DNA from: Bifidobacterium miconisargentati | GTDB taxonomy: Bacteria > Actinomycetota > Actinomycetes > Actinomycetales > Bifidobacteriaceae | Direction: 5' to 3' | DNA length: 64,000 nt | Assembly (NCBI RefSeq): GCF_019331675.1 | Contig: NZ_JAHBBJ010000004.1 | Span: 62,001-126,000, forward strand | In this document: positions 45,802 to 57,844 of the stretch, piece by piece | Layout: each line of letters starts with the position of its first letter | Numbering within the stretch: position 1 is the stretch's first letter | Notes under the pieces: model-generated | Told to the model about the DNA's origin: nothing | What the model saw: the letters and a program-made list of their open reading frames with translations, nothing else | Databases searched by the model: none | Made by a program: the position numbers and the translations under genes

Positions 45802-47050
45802 GGTCCGCATCGAACGATACGCCGACCAGGGCCGTTGCGTGGCCCATATCGACGGTCGCGTGGTGTTCGTCCGATTCGCCCTGCCCGGCGAACTCGACCG
45901 GATCGAACTCGATGAGCCGCACGACCGCGACGACCGGTTCTGGACCGGCGAGGTGGTCGAGGTCATCGAGCCGTCCGAGGATCGCGTGGCCCCGGCATGG
46001 CCGCTCGCCGGACCGCTCGCCATGGGCGGGGGAGTGGGCGGCGCCGATCTGGTGCATGTCTCGCTTGCCGGCCAGCTCAGGTGGAAGGCCGTCACCGTCT
46101 CCGAACAGATGAGCCGCCTCGGTCATATCGACGTGGCCGTGCCCATCGACCGCATGCCCGGCGACGAGGAGCTCGGCGGACTCAACTGGCGCACCCGCAT
46201 CGAGATGATCGCCGACGAGGAGGGCCGTCCCTCCATGCGTCGGCGCGGCACCCACAACCGCGTGGCCATCGACACCATGCCGCTCGCCACCCGCGCGCTG
46301 CTGGACGTGGCCGAACGCGAACACGTCTGGGACGGCGGTTACGAGCCCGGTTCGCAGATCCGCTTGTCCGTACCCGAACCGCGCGGCGATGCCGGAACCA
46401 TGCAGGACAACTACGCCGTGCTCGTGGACGGCGAGCTGACCGCCGGCGAGCAGCTGCTCACCGAACAGGTGACCATCAACGGCACCACGTTCACCTACCA
46501 GGTGGACGCCAACGGCTTCTGGCAGGTGCATCGCCAGGCCCCCATCGCCCTGGGCTCTCATGTGATCGGCCTGGTCAACGACCAGCTGCAGGGAGCCGTG
46601 GCCCCCGTCATCTGGGACCTCTACTCGGGTTCGGGCCTGTTCACGCTGCCGCTGGCCACGCTGACCGGCGAACGCACCCGCATGCTCAGCGTGGAGGGCG
46701 CGCGCGTGGCCGTCAGGAACGCCCAGCGCAACCTGCGCGCCATGAACCTCAACGACGTGGACGCCCGCGCCGGAGACGTCTCCCAGACGCTGTCCCATGT
46801 GCCGGCCCACCTCGCCAAGCCGGATGTGGTGGTCCTCGACCCGCCGCGCGCCGGTGCCCGTGCCAAGGTATGCCGCCAGATCGCCGCGGCCGGTGCCAAG
46901 TCCGTGGTGTACATCGCCTGCGATCCCACGTCCCTGGCCCGCGACACCGCCACCCTGATCGGCGAGGGCTACCAGCTCAAGGACATCCGCGCCTTTGACA
47001 TCTATCCGATGACCCATCACGTCGAAACCGTCGCCCTGTTCGTCCGCTGA
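45791..47050 (+). CDS. TRAM-domain 5-methyluridine RNA methyltransferase (RlmC/RumA/TrmA family)
   Basis: A 419-residue S-adenosylmethionine-dependent enzyme that methylates C5 of uridine in rRNA or tRNA. The N-terminal TRAM domain spans about 1-65. The methyltransferase domain has the family motif QVDANGFWQVH, the SAM-binding DLYSGSGLFTLPLA, the DPPRAG motif and the catalytic Cys377 in YIACDPTSLARD. The [4Fe-4S] cluster cysteines that follow the TRAM domain in RlmC/RumA are missing; the region PSEDRVAPAWPLAGPLAMGG contains none. It is therefore a cluster-free member, and its target position is unknown. Confidence 0.9.
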   Translation: MQAEVRIERYADQGRCVAHIDGRVVFVRFALPGELDRIELDEPHDRDDRFWTGEVVEVIEPSEDRVAPAWPLAGPLAMGGGVGGADLVHVSLAGQLRWKAVTVSEQMSRLGHIDVAVPIDRMPGDEELGGLNWRTRIEMIADEEGRPSMRRRGTHNRVAIDTMPLATRALLDVAEREHVWDGGYEPGSQIRLSVPEPRGDAGTMQDNYAVLVDGELTAGEQLLTEQVTINGTTFTYQVDANGFWQVHRQAPIALGSHVIGLVNDQLQGAVAPVIWDLYSGSGLFTLPLATLTGERTRMLSVEGARVAVRNAQRNLRAMNLNDVDARAGDVSQTLSHVPAHLAKPDVVVLDPPRAGARAKVCRQIAAAGAKSVVYIACDPTSLARDTATLIGEGYQLKDIRAFDIYPMTHHVETVALFVR

Positions 47051-47102
47051 TCGCGTGCGATTACGTTGTGTATTGGGTCTGTCCTGAATCGGTTTCCTGC
47101 TC

Positions 47103-47151
47103 GGCTCCTCTCAGAGAGGGGAGCCGTCGGCAGAGCCGCCCGAGGGGAGCC
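47103..47151. repeat. GGCTCCCC hairpin repeat, single copy
   Basis: GGCTCCTCTCAGAGAGGG then GAGCC, an imperfect inner stem GTCGGC-AGA-GCCGCC, and CGAGGGGAGCC. Lies between the methyltransferase and the lipoprotein gene. Confidence 0.7.
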
Positions 47152-47210
47152 CACCACCATTCGTGCCGATTGAGTCTGAGCGGAGACCGAACGTAACCGA
47201 AAGCGAACCC

Positions 47211-47894
47211 ATGAAACCGCGCATCCCAACCCTGATCGCCGCCGCGGCCGCGGTAGCCGCCGTGCTGTCGCTGACGGCGTGCGCACCCGCCGGCCGGGCC
47301 GTCGGAGACACGCAGGATGAGATGCCCGCGGTCGCCCACGACTCGGTCCACATCACGGACGTCACCGTAGGGTTCGTGGGTTCCGAGGATCCGGCCGCGG
47401 ACAAGCTCGCCATCGACGCCCTCTCCGAATCCGGCATGAACGTCTTCTATGCCTCGCTCGCCGGCCAGACCAGTCCCAAGGCCGATAAGACAGGGAAGGA
47501 CGCCGACGACCCCGCTGGCTCGGCCGGGGGAGCCTCGACCGGATCCGAGACGGAGCCGTCCGTGACGGTGGATTCCGCCGCCGTCACCGCCCAGCAGGGC
47601 GTAAACGACTTCGTGGCGCGCGCGGTCAAACTCGTGGTGGTCAGCGGCATCACCGTGACCGACGTCAACGGCCAGGGCTGGAACGACGCCCTCACCAACG
47701 CGCGCAACGCCGGCATTCCCGTGGTGCTGCTCAACCCCGTCGCCGTGCCGGAGAACGACCTGCTCTACGCGGCCACCTTCGCCGTCAACGACCGCGACGC
47801 CGAGGCCACCCCCATCAGTGACGCGGCCATGACCATCATCCGTGACGAGCCCCACGACCGCACCCTCGCCGTCACCACCAACACCGGCAAGTAA
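47211..47894 (+). CDS. Lipoprotein with a half periplasmic-binding-protein fold
   Basis: A 227-residue protein with signal peptide PRIPTLIAAAAAVAAVLSLTAC (lipobox LTAC) and a domain like the N-lobe of type-1 sugar-binding proteins: VTVGFVGSEDPAADKLAIDAL, VNDFVARAVKLVVVSGITV, GWNDALTNARNAGIPVVLLN. It ends soon after DRTLAVTTNTGK, far short of the 300 or so residues of a complete RbsB-like protein, so the second lobe is missing. A 20-residue polar insert (DKTGKDADDPAGSAGGAS) interrupts the lobe. No transporter genes adjoin. It may be a trimmed or repurposed binding protein. Confidence 0.72.
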   Translation: MKPRIPTLIAAAAAVAAVLSLTACAPAGRAVGDTQDEMPAVAHDSVHITDVTVGFVGSEDPAADKLAIDALSESGMNVFYASLAGQTSPKADKTGKDADDPAGSAGGASTGSETEPSVTVDSAAVTAQQGVNDFVARAVKLVVVSGITVTDVNGQGWNDALTNARNAGIPVVLLNPVAVPENDLLYAATFAVNDRDAEATPISDAAMTIIRDEPHDRTLAVTTNTGK

Positions 47895-47902
47895 CATTTC
47901 TC

Positions 47903-47976
47903 GGCTCCCCTTGTCAGGGGAACTGTCGGCGAAGCCGACTGAGGGGTAGTCCGGCAGGATTCATGTCAGTCTTGGT
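47903..47976. repeat. GGGGTAG-type hairpin repeat with decayed right terminal repeat
   Basis: The hairpin CTCCCC-TTGTCA-GGGGA, inner stem GTCGGC-GAA-GCCGAC and the following TAGTCCGGC-GGATTCATGTCA-TCTTGGT match 38600-38680 with a few changes. The left terminal repeat is absent. Confidence 0.75.
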
Positions 47977-48031
47977 ATGACGAAGACAGCACTATTTTTG
48001 GCTCCCAACCCCAATGCGAACGGACCCGCGG

Positions 48032-48037
48032 TAGGCT
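48032..48037 (+). promoter_or_regulatory. -10 box (TAGGCT) for a leaderless P-type ATPase mRNA
   Basis: TAGGCT ends 7 bases before ATG 48045 with no SD between, so transcription should begin at or next to the start codon. Confidence 0.5.
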
Positions 48038-48044
48038 TAAGGCC

Positions 48045-50732
<2,688 letters not shown>

Positions 50733-50754
50733 GGCGTCGATATCTGACTATTGT

Positions 50755-50803
50755 GGCTCCCCTCTCCGAGGGGAGCTGGCGGCGTAGCTGACTGAGGGGA
50801 GTC
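50755..50803. repeat. GGCTCCCC hairpin repeat, single copy
   Basis: GGCTCCCCTCTCCGAGGGGA then GCT, imperfect inner stem GGCGGC-GTA-GCTGAC and TGAGGGGAG. It lies between the ATPase and aconitase genes, where it may act as terminator. The rest of 50733-50983 holds the acnA upstream region (AAAGTAACGTACCCG and the RBS CGGAGGA) and no gene. Confidence 0.75.
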
Positions 50804-50983
50804 CTTCGAGCATGGCTTCCTCCGCCTTCCTCCTACTTGGTGGTCTTCCCCGAAGTCAGCCGAAACGGGCCGCGTATTGTCTCACGTTTCAAGCCGACAC
50901 GCCAGAGGCAAAGTAACGTACCCGTACCATTTGAAGCGGATAATCAACGGCATCAACAGCCGATTCATGATTTCGGAGGAAGC

Positions 50984-53683
<2,700 letters not shown>

Positions 53684-53707
53684 GTTCGCCGAGGGCGAGA
53701 TCGTACG

Positions 53708-53743
53708 AGGGCCGGCATCCGATCCGATTCGGGTGCCGGCCCT
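53708..53743 (+). terminator. Terminator after aconitase
   Basis: AGGGCCGGCA pairs with TGCCGGCCCT, extended by TCC/GGG. No marked T-run follows. Located 25 bases after the stop. Confidence 0.65.
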
Positions 53744-53808
53744 CGCCGTATTTGCGGAGCATTTGCCATGGCTCTGGTAAAACCAAAACCGGCAGGGCCC
53801 CATCCTCG

Positions 53809-53954
53809 GGCTCCCCTTGTCAGGACATTGCCGTGAAGCAAACAGCAGAGCTGTTTGTAGGCAATGTGCGAGGCGACAGCCGAGCCAATAGGACGCGAAC
53901 GGAGTTCGTCGTTGGTTGCAGGACGAGCTGGCGGCGTGGCCGACTGAGGGGTAG
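53809..53954. repeat. 146-bp long-form repeat, inverted copy of 4761-4906
   Basis: Same length as, and about four differences from, the block in the smc element, in opposite orientation. At the outer left lies GGCTCTGGTAAAACC (53770-53784), a relic of the terminal inverted repeat; the right terminal repeat is gone. The remaining gap up to 54158 is AT-rich and contains the promoter region and AAAGGAG RBS of the next gene, with no other gene seen. Confidence 0.85.
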
Positions 53955-54158
53955 GTATACATAAGGATGCATTCCGTTATTGGCATGAAACAACGTATTC
54001 CGCAACAGAATCGGTATGTAATTCCGTTTTCCGACACTCCGACGTAACATTTCCAGTGATTTCGCAACATAGTCGCACTACAGTAGGAAATCGTTGGTCG
54101 GCCCGCAATGACGGGGCCGACGCAACTGTTCCAGCAACGACGCAAAGGAGTATGCGGT

Positions 54159-55184
54159 ATGCAACCAATCAAGGCCATTCAGTACGGCTGCGGCAAGATG
54201 TCCAAGTACACGATCCGTTACATGCATGAGAAGGGCATCCAGATCGTCGGCGCCATCGACGTGAACCCTGCGGTCGTGGGCATGGACGCCGGCGAATGGG
54301 CCGGCATCGGCCCGATCAACGTGCCGATCCGCTCCGACGCCGAGGCCGTGCTGGACGAGTGCGACGCGGACATCGCGGTCGTCACGCTCTTCAGCTTCGA
54401 GGACGAGATCGCCAAGATGTGTGAGCAGTGTCTGTCCCGCGGCATCAGCGTGATCACCACCTGCGAGGAATGCATCTACCCGTGGACCACCAGCCCCGCC
54501 GTCACCAACCGTCTGGACCGCATCGCCAAGGAGACCGGCGCCACCATGCTCGGCTCCGGCATGCAGGACATCTTCTGGGTGAACATGGTGGCGCAGGTGG
54601 CCGCCGGCTGCCACACCATCAAGAAGATCACCGGCGCGGTGAGCTACAACGTCGAGGACTACGGTCTGGCGCTCGCCAAGGCGCACGGCTGCGGCCTGAC
54701 CCCGGAGGAGTTCGAGGCCGAACTGGCCCACCCGGAGACCGTGGTGCCGTCCTACGTGTGGAACTCCAACGAGTCACTGGCGCAGAAGCTCGGCCTGACG
54801 ATCCGCTCCCAGAGCCAGAAGTCCGTGCCCTACATCCTGGACGAGGACGTTTACTCCGCCACGATGGGCGAGACGATCCCGGCCGGCAAGTGCGTGGGCA
54901 TGTCCGCCGTGGTGACCACGGAAACCAACCAGGGCATCACGCTGGAAACCGCCTGCATCGGCAAGGTCTACGGCCCGGACGACGGCGACATGTGCGACTG
55001 GACCATCGCCGGCGAGCCCGACGTGGAATTCCACGTGGTCAAGCCCGCCACCGTGGAGCACACCTGCGCCACCATCGTCAACCGCATCCCGGACGTGCTC
55101 AACGCCCCCGCCGGCTACGTGACCGCCGACCAGCTCGACGAGATCTCCTACCTCACCTACCCCGCCTCCCTCTACGTGGCGTGA
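54159..55184 (+). CDS. DapB/Ord-like NAD(P)-dependent amine dehydrogenase
   Basis: A 341-residue Rossmann protein opening [21 protein letters not shown], with [12 protein letters not shown] as nucleotide-binding turn. It continues with [23 protein letters not shown], then a dimerisation domain and the final [20 protein letters not shown]. This pattern is that of the dihydrodipicolinate-reductase-related group which includes 2,4-diaminopentanoate dehydrogenase (Ord), not of classical DapB, which is about 250 residues. The natural substrate in this organism is unknown; no ornithine-fermentation genes are nearby. Start ATG 54159 with AAAGGAG upstream. Confidence 0.8.
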   Translation: MQPIKAIQYGCGKMSKYTIRYMHEKGIQIVGAIDVNPAVVGMDAGEWAGIGPINVPIRSDAEAVLDECDADIAVVTLFSFEDEIAKMCEQCLSRGISVITTCEECIYPWTTSPAVTNRLDRIAKETGATMLGSGMQDIFWVNMVAQVAAGCHTIKKITGAVSYNVEDYGLALAKAHGCGLTPEEFEAELAHPETVVPSYVWNSNESLAQKLGLTIRSQSQKSVPYILDEDVYSATMGETIPAGKCVGMSAVVTTETNQGITLETACIGKVYGPDDGDMCDWTIAGEPDVEFHVVKPATVEHTCATIVNRIPDVLNAPAGYVTADQLDEISYLTYPASLYVA

Positions 55185-55204
55185 TTGTGCTGGGCCGATA
55201 ACCC

Positions 55205-55232
55205 GGTGGGTTCGGACGCCTGTTCGAGCCCA
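55205..55232 (+). terminator. Hairpin after the Ord-like dehydrogenase
   Basis: GTGGGTTCG pairs with CGAGCCCAC with one wobble, loop of about ten bases, followed by an A-run rather than a T-run. Weak candidate. Confidence 0.4.
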
Positions 55233-55265
55233 CCGAAAACCCACACTGAGATAGTCACATTGTCA

Positions 55266-55316
55266 TGATGCCGATAGGTGTCAGGGAAACATAATTCCTC
55301 GTCCATATCGGCATCA
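55266..55316. repeat. 11-bp perfect inverted repeat around a 29-base loop
   Basis: TGATGCCGATA and TATCGGCATCA enclose AT-containing sequence in the gap between the dehydrogenase and the DUF559 gene. No coding content. Could be an operator pair or a small structured RNA. Confidence 0.5.
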
Positions 55317-55395
55317 TTGTGCGTCATAACGCCAACCGTGGCGCAAGATGGAGCCACATAAGCCGTACTGCGCACGAGTTCCCGTACGCCGTGGC

Positions 55396-55401
55396 TACGG
55401 T
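55396..55401 (+). promoter_or_regulatory. -10 box (TACGGT) for the DUF559 gene
   Basis: TACGGT ends 7 bases before ATG 55409, with no SD. This fixes the start and predicts a leaderless message. Confidence 0.4.
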
Positions 55402-55408
55402 TGCCTCC

Positions 55409-56440
55409 ATGAACGTCAATGCATCTTCATTCGAATCGAATCCGATCTTTCGATCCGACTACGAAACGCCTTCCGCGGGTGGCGCATCCATCCCATCCCT
55501 GTCCATGAAGGACGATCTTGCCCGGCAAAAGTCCGCAATGCTGTCGCGCTGCTCGGAGGCGGCCCGGCGATGCGGCCGGACATTGCTGTTCGGCATGACC
55601 ACATCGCTGATTCTCCAATCCGTACCCGTCCCGTCGGAGTGCGGCATCAATGCCGATGATTTGCATGTCACTTCCAGCAGCAAGGATCGCCGGATACGGG
55701 TCAATCATTCGGACCTGCGGGCGCATGCATGGAAACCGTTGCCTTCCGCCAGCAATGTGCGTATCGGATCTCGCGTATATGCGCTTGAGCTGGCGCATAC
55801 GTGGGCTCAGCTCGCCCCGTACCTGACGTTGGAATCACTGATTGTGCTTGGCGATTCGATACTGCACGCCATCACGAGCCAACCGGCATTGGCCCGCGGC
55901 CGCGATGCGTCGGAGATCAGGCGCGATTTCGTCGAGACCGTTACCGGGCTGCCGCCGTTCAAGGGAAAACCCCGATGTATGCGTGTGATGACGATCCTTG
56001 AGGAACGTGCGGCGTCTCCCAAGGAGAGCGAAAGCAGACTCATCCTATTGCGGCATGGCATTCCGATGCCGCGTACGGGATATGCGGTTCCCGATGCGCG
56101 GTTCGCCTCGGGTGCGGCGATGACGCTTGATCTGGCTTGGCCGCAATATCGCATCGGTGTCGAATACGATGGCGACCAGCATCGTACCGACAAGATGCAG
56201 TGGAGGCGTGATCAGGAGAAACGGGAGTGGCTGCGCAACCGTGGATGGGTCGTCATCACGCTCACCGGAGCCAACCTCGCCGATGAGGTGTCCAAGGCGG
56301 AATACGCTTTCAACGTTGCGCGACATCTGACTCTGGCCGGGGCGCGGTTCGTCTTTTCGGTCGTCCCCATGCCCTTGGAAAAGGCGATAGGGCGTTGCCG
56401 CGAATCCAAGGAAGCCGAATCGGTGATGGCCGGGGGATAG
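55409..56440 (+). CDS. DUF559 (Vsr-like endonuclease fold) protein
   Basis: A 343-residue protein whose C-terminal about 120 residues carry the restriction-endonuclease-like DUF559 core: MTLDLAWPQYRIGVEYDGDQHR then WRRDQEKREWLRNRGWVVITLT. The acidic residues of the fold are present (D in LDLAWP, E and D in VEYDGDQH). The N-terminal half has the pattern RIGSRVYALELAHTWAQLAPYLTLESLIVLGD (two parts) that precedes DUF559 in many actinobacterial proteins resembling AbiEi-type regulators. The first 90 residues are unrecognised. Base composition is lower in GC and codon use is looser than in neighbours, suggesting an accessory or poorly expressed gene. DNA target unknown. Confidence 0.78.
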   Translation: MNVNASSFESNPIFRSDYETPSAGGASIPSLSMKDDLARQKSAMLSRCSEAARRCGRTLLFGMTTSLILQSVPVPSECGINADDLHVTSSSKDRRIRVNHSDLRAHAWKPLPSASNVRIGSRVYALELAHTWAQLAPYLTLESLIVLGDSILHAITSQPALARGRDASEIRRDFVETVTGLPPFKGKPRCMRVMTILEERAASPKESESRLILLRHGIPMPRTGYAVPDARFASGAAMTLDLAWPQYRIGVEYDGDQHRTDKMQWRRDQEKREWLRNRGWVVITLTGANLADEVSKAEYAFNVARHLTLAGARFVFSVVPMPLEKAIGRCRESKEAESVMAGG

Positions 56441-56953
56441 GAGCGCCTTGCTCCGTGGGCGACGCTGGGGCATCCGCCGTAATTCCGGCTTATGCGGCTC
56501 GTGTTCCGCCCCGATGAGGGGATTGCGTCGATTCGTGGGGTGTCGTGGCACGATATCCCGCCCCGGCGGAGGTTTTTCTCGGCAATATGACATGGCGGGG
56601 CAGCAGCATTGCCACACGGGGCTGTTTCGGAGCGAAAAGACCCCGTCGGGGCAATTGGCGGATTCGGATAAACCGCGTCATTCCAACGTTTTTCGAGAAT
56701 CCGGCGAATACCCTCTCATTAGGGCGCTGCCCCGCGGATTGAATTATGGGCGAAAAACGTCCGCTGGGGCAGCCGGCAATGTCTTTTTCCGTGGACGGAG
56801 ACCTGAACATAGTGTTTCTGTCCGACCGTTGGCGATTGAGTGGGGCTTCCGAGGGACTTCGAGTGAGTGTGCTCTGTGCCGGGGCATTGCTGTCGTACGG
56901 GGAACTTCGCGTGGTATGCCGATGTCGGGTGCTGATGCTCATAATTGAGCATC
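56441..56953 (+). other. 513-base region without a convincing gene
   Basis: Reading frames on both strands are open but their translations are low-complexity and basic, without domain resemblance, and neither has an SD. The stretch contains repeated short blocks of the type CGGGG(C)-AAAAA or TTTTTC: GAGGTTTTTCTCGGCAAT, GAAAAGACCCCGTCGGGGCA, GAAAAACGTCCGCTGGGGCA and GGCAATGTCTTTTTCCGTGG. They look like a degenerate repeat or a structured RNA. It ends in a palindrome at 56933-56954. Confidence 0.5.
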
Positions 56954-56954
56954 A
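56933..56954. promoter_or_regulatory. 22-base palindrome on the acetyltransferase start codon
   Basis: TGATGCTCA, TAAT, TGAGCATCA: a perfect 9-bp inverted repeat whose last base is the A of the ATG at 56954. It could be an operator or an RNA hairpin that controls translation. Confidence 0.5.
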
Positions 56955-57628
56955 TGACTTCACGTACTACGAATATCGCAGCACAATCAATTCAAACCTA
57001 CGATTCCATTACCATTCGCACGTTGCGTCGTGACGATTATCCGGCGCTTGTCGAACTGGTGCGGCACGCCTGGTACGTCGATGAAGACGAACGGGCGAGC
57101 CGACTCGGCGCGCAGGCGGACTGGGAATACTGTCTGTCCCGCGCCACTGCCGCATTCGTGGCGGAAGCGGACGGCGAACCGGTGGGCATGATCCTCGGGC
57201 GCGTGGACGCTCGAGACACCCGCGGCCCATGGAACGCGCACTACCGCCGGTACCTGGGCCTGTTGCCGGCGCAGCTCCTGTCCGCCGACGGGCGTGAGAA
57301 CGTGGCCTATCTGCTGGGCATCCACGCCATCGAACGCCGTCTCATCCGCATGTCCGGCCATCACCTGCCCGCCGAAGTGGTCCTGTTCGTCACCGCCCCG
57401 CAGACCCGCGGGCTCGGCCTCGGCGCGCGCCTGTTCGACACCCTGTTGCAATCCTTCCGCGAACAGGGCATCCATGACTACTTCCTGTTCACCGACACCA
57501 CCTGCAACTTCGGCTTCTACGAGCATCGCGGACTCACTCGCGCGGCCGAAATCACGCGCCGCCGGAACAACGCGGCCCCTGGCGAGCCGAACACCGAATC
57601 CTTCTATCTCTACGAAGGCCGGGCATAA
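56954..57628 (+). CDS. GNAT-family N-acetyltransferase
   Basis: A 224-residue acetyl-CoA-dependent transferase. Strand and helix pattern: SITIRTLRRDDYPALVELVRHAWY at the start, AAFVAEADGEPVGMILGRVDA in the middle, and the acetyl-CoA loop TAPQTRGLGLGARLFDTLLQSF (a V/T-x-x-x-x-R/Q-x-x-G-x-G/A variant), then FLFTDTTCNFGFYEHRGLTRAAE. Substrate unknown. A TTG at 56945 would add three residues; ATG is preferred. Stands alone, with a palindrome covering its start. Confidence 0.85.
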   Translation: MTSRTTNIAAQSIQTYDSITIRTLRRDDYPALVELVRHAWYVDEDERASRLGAQADWEYCLSRATAAFVAEADGEPVGMILGRVDARDTRGPWNAHYRRYLGLLPAQLLSADGRENVAYLLGIHAIERRLIRMSGHHLPAEVVLFVTAPQTRGLGLGARLFDTLLQSFREQGIHDYFLFTDTTCNFGFYEHRGLTRAAEITRRRNNAAPGEPNTESFYLYEGRA

Positions 57629-57664
57629 CTGGCCCGACCAATCCAATCCGAGATCGACCGCTCC

Positions 57665-57716
57665 GGCTCCCCTCTTCTGAGGAGAACTGCCGCCGAAAGC
57701 GACTGAGGGGGGAGCC
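57665..57716. repeat. GGCTCCCC hairpin repeat, diverged single copy
   Basis: GGCTCCCCTCTTCTGAGGAG, imperfect inner stem GCCGCC-GAAA-GCGAC and TGAGGGGGGAGCC. After the acetyltransferase gene. Confidence 0.7.
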
Positions 57717-57844
57717 CGAGACGAGTCCTTTCCGTGCCTTCACCCGCCGCACCCGGCACGTCGCACCGAACGCTGGTAGGCTGGAGAAGCCGGGGCGAGG
57801 ACGAACGGACGAGCAAGACACCCGGCGACGAAGGGGCGATCAAT

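Noticed and set aside
56448..56948. Open frames on both strands in the 513-base tract as genes
   Set aside because: Both lack a Shine-Dalgarno and any recognisable domain, and their composition follows the repeated GC/AT blocks, not codon periodicity like the neighbours.
55409..57628. DUF559 protein plus acetyltransferase as a toxin-antitoxin module
   Set aside because: The genes are 513 bases apart, not coupled, and both are longer than typical TA partners. The acetyltransferase lacks the short TacT/AtaT layout and no small DNA-binding antitoxin is adjacent.
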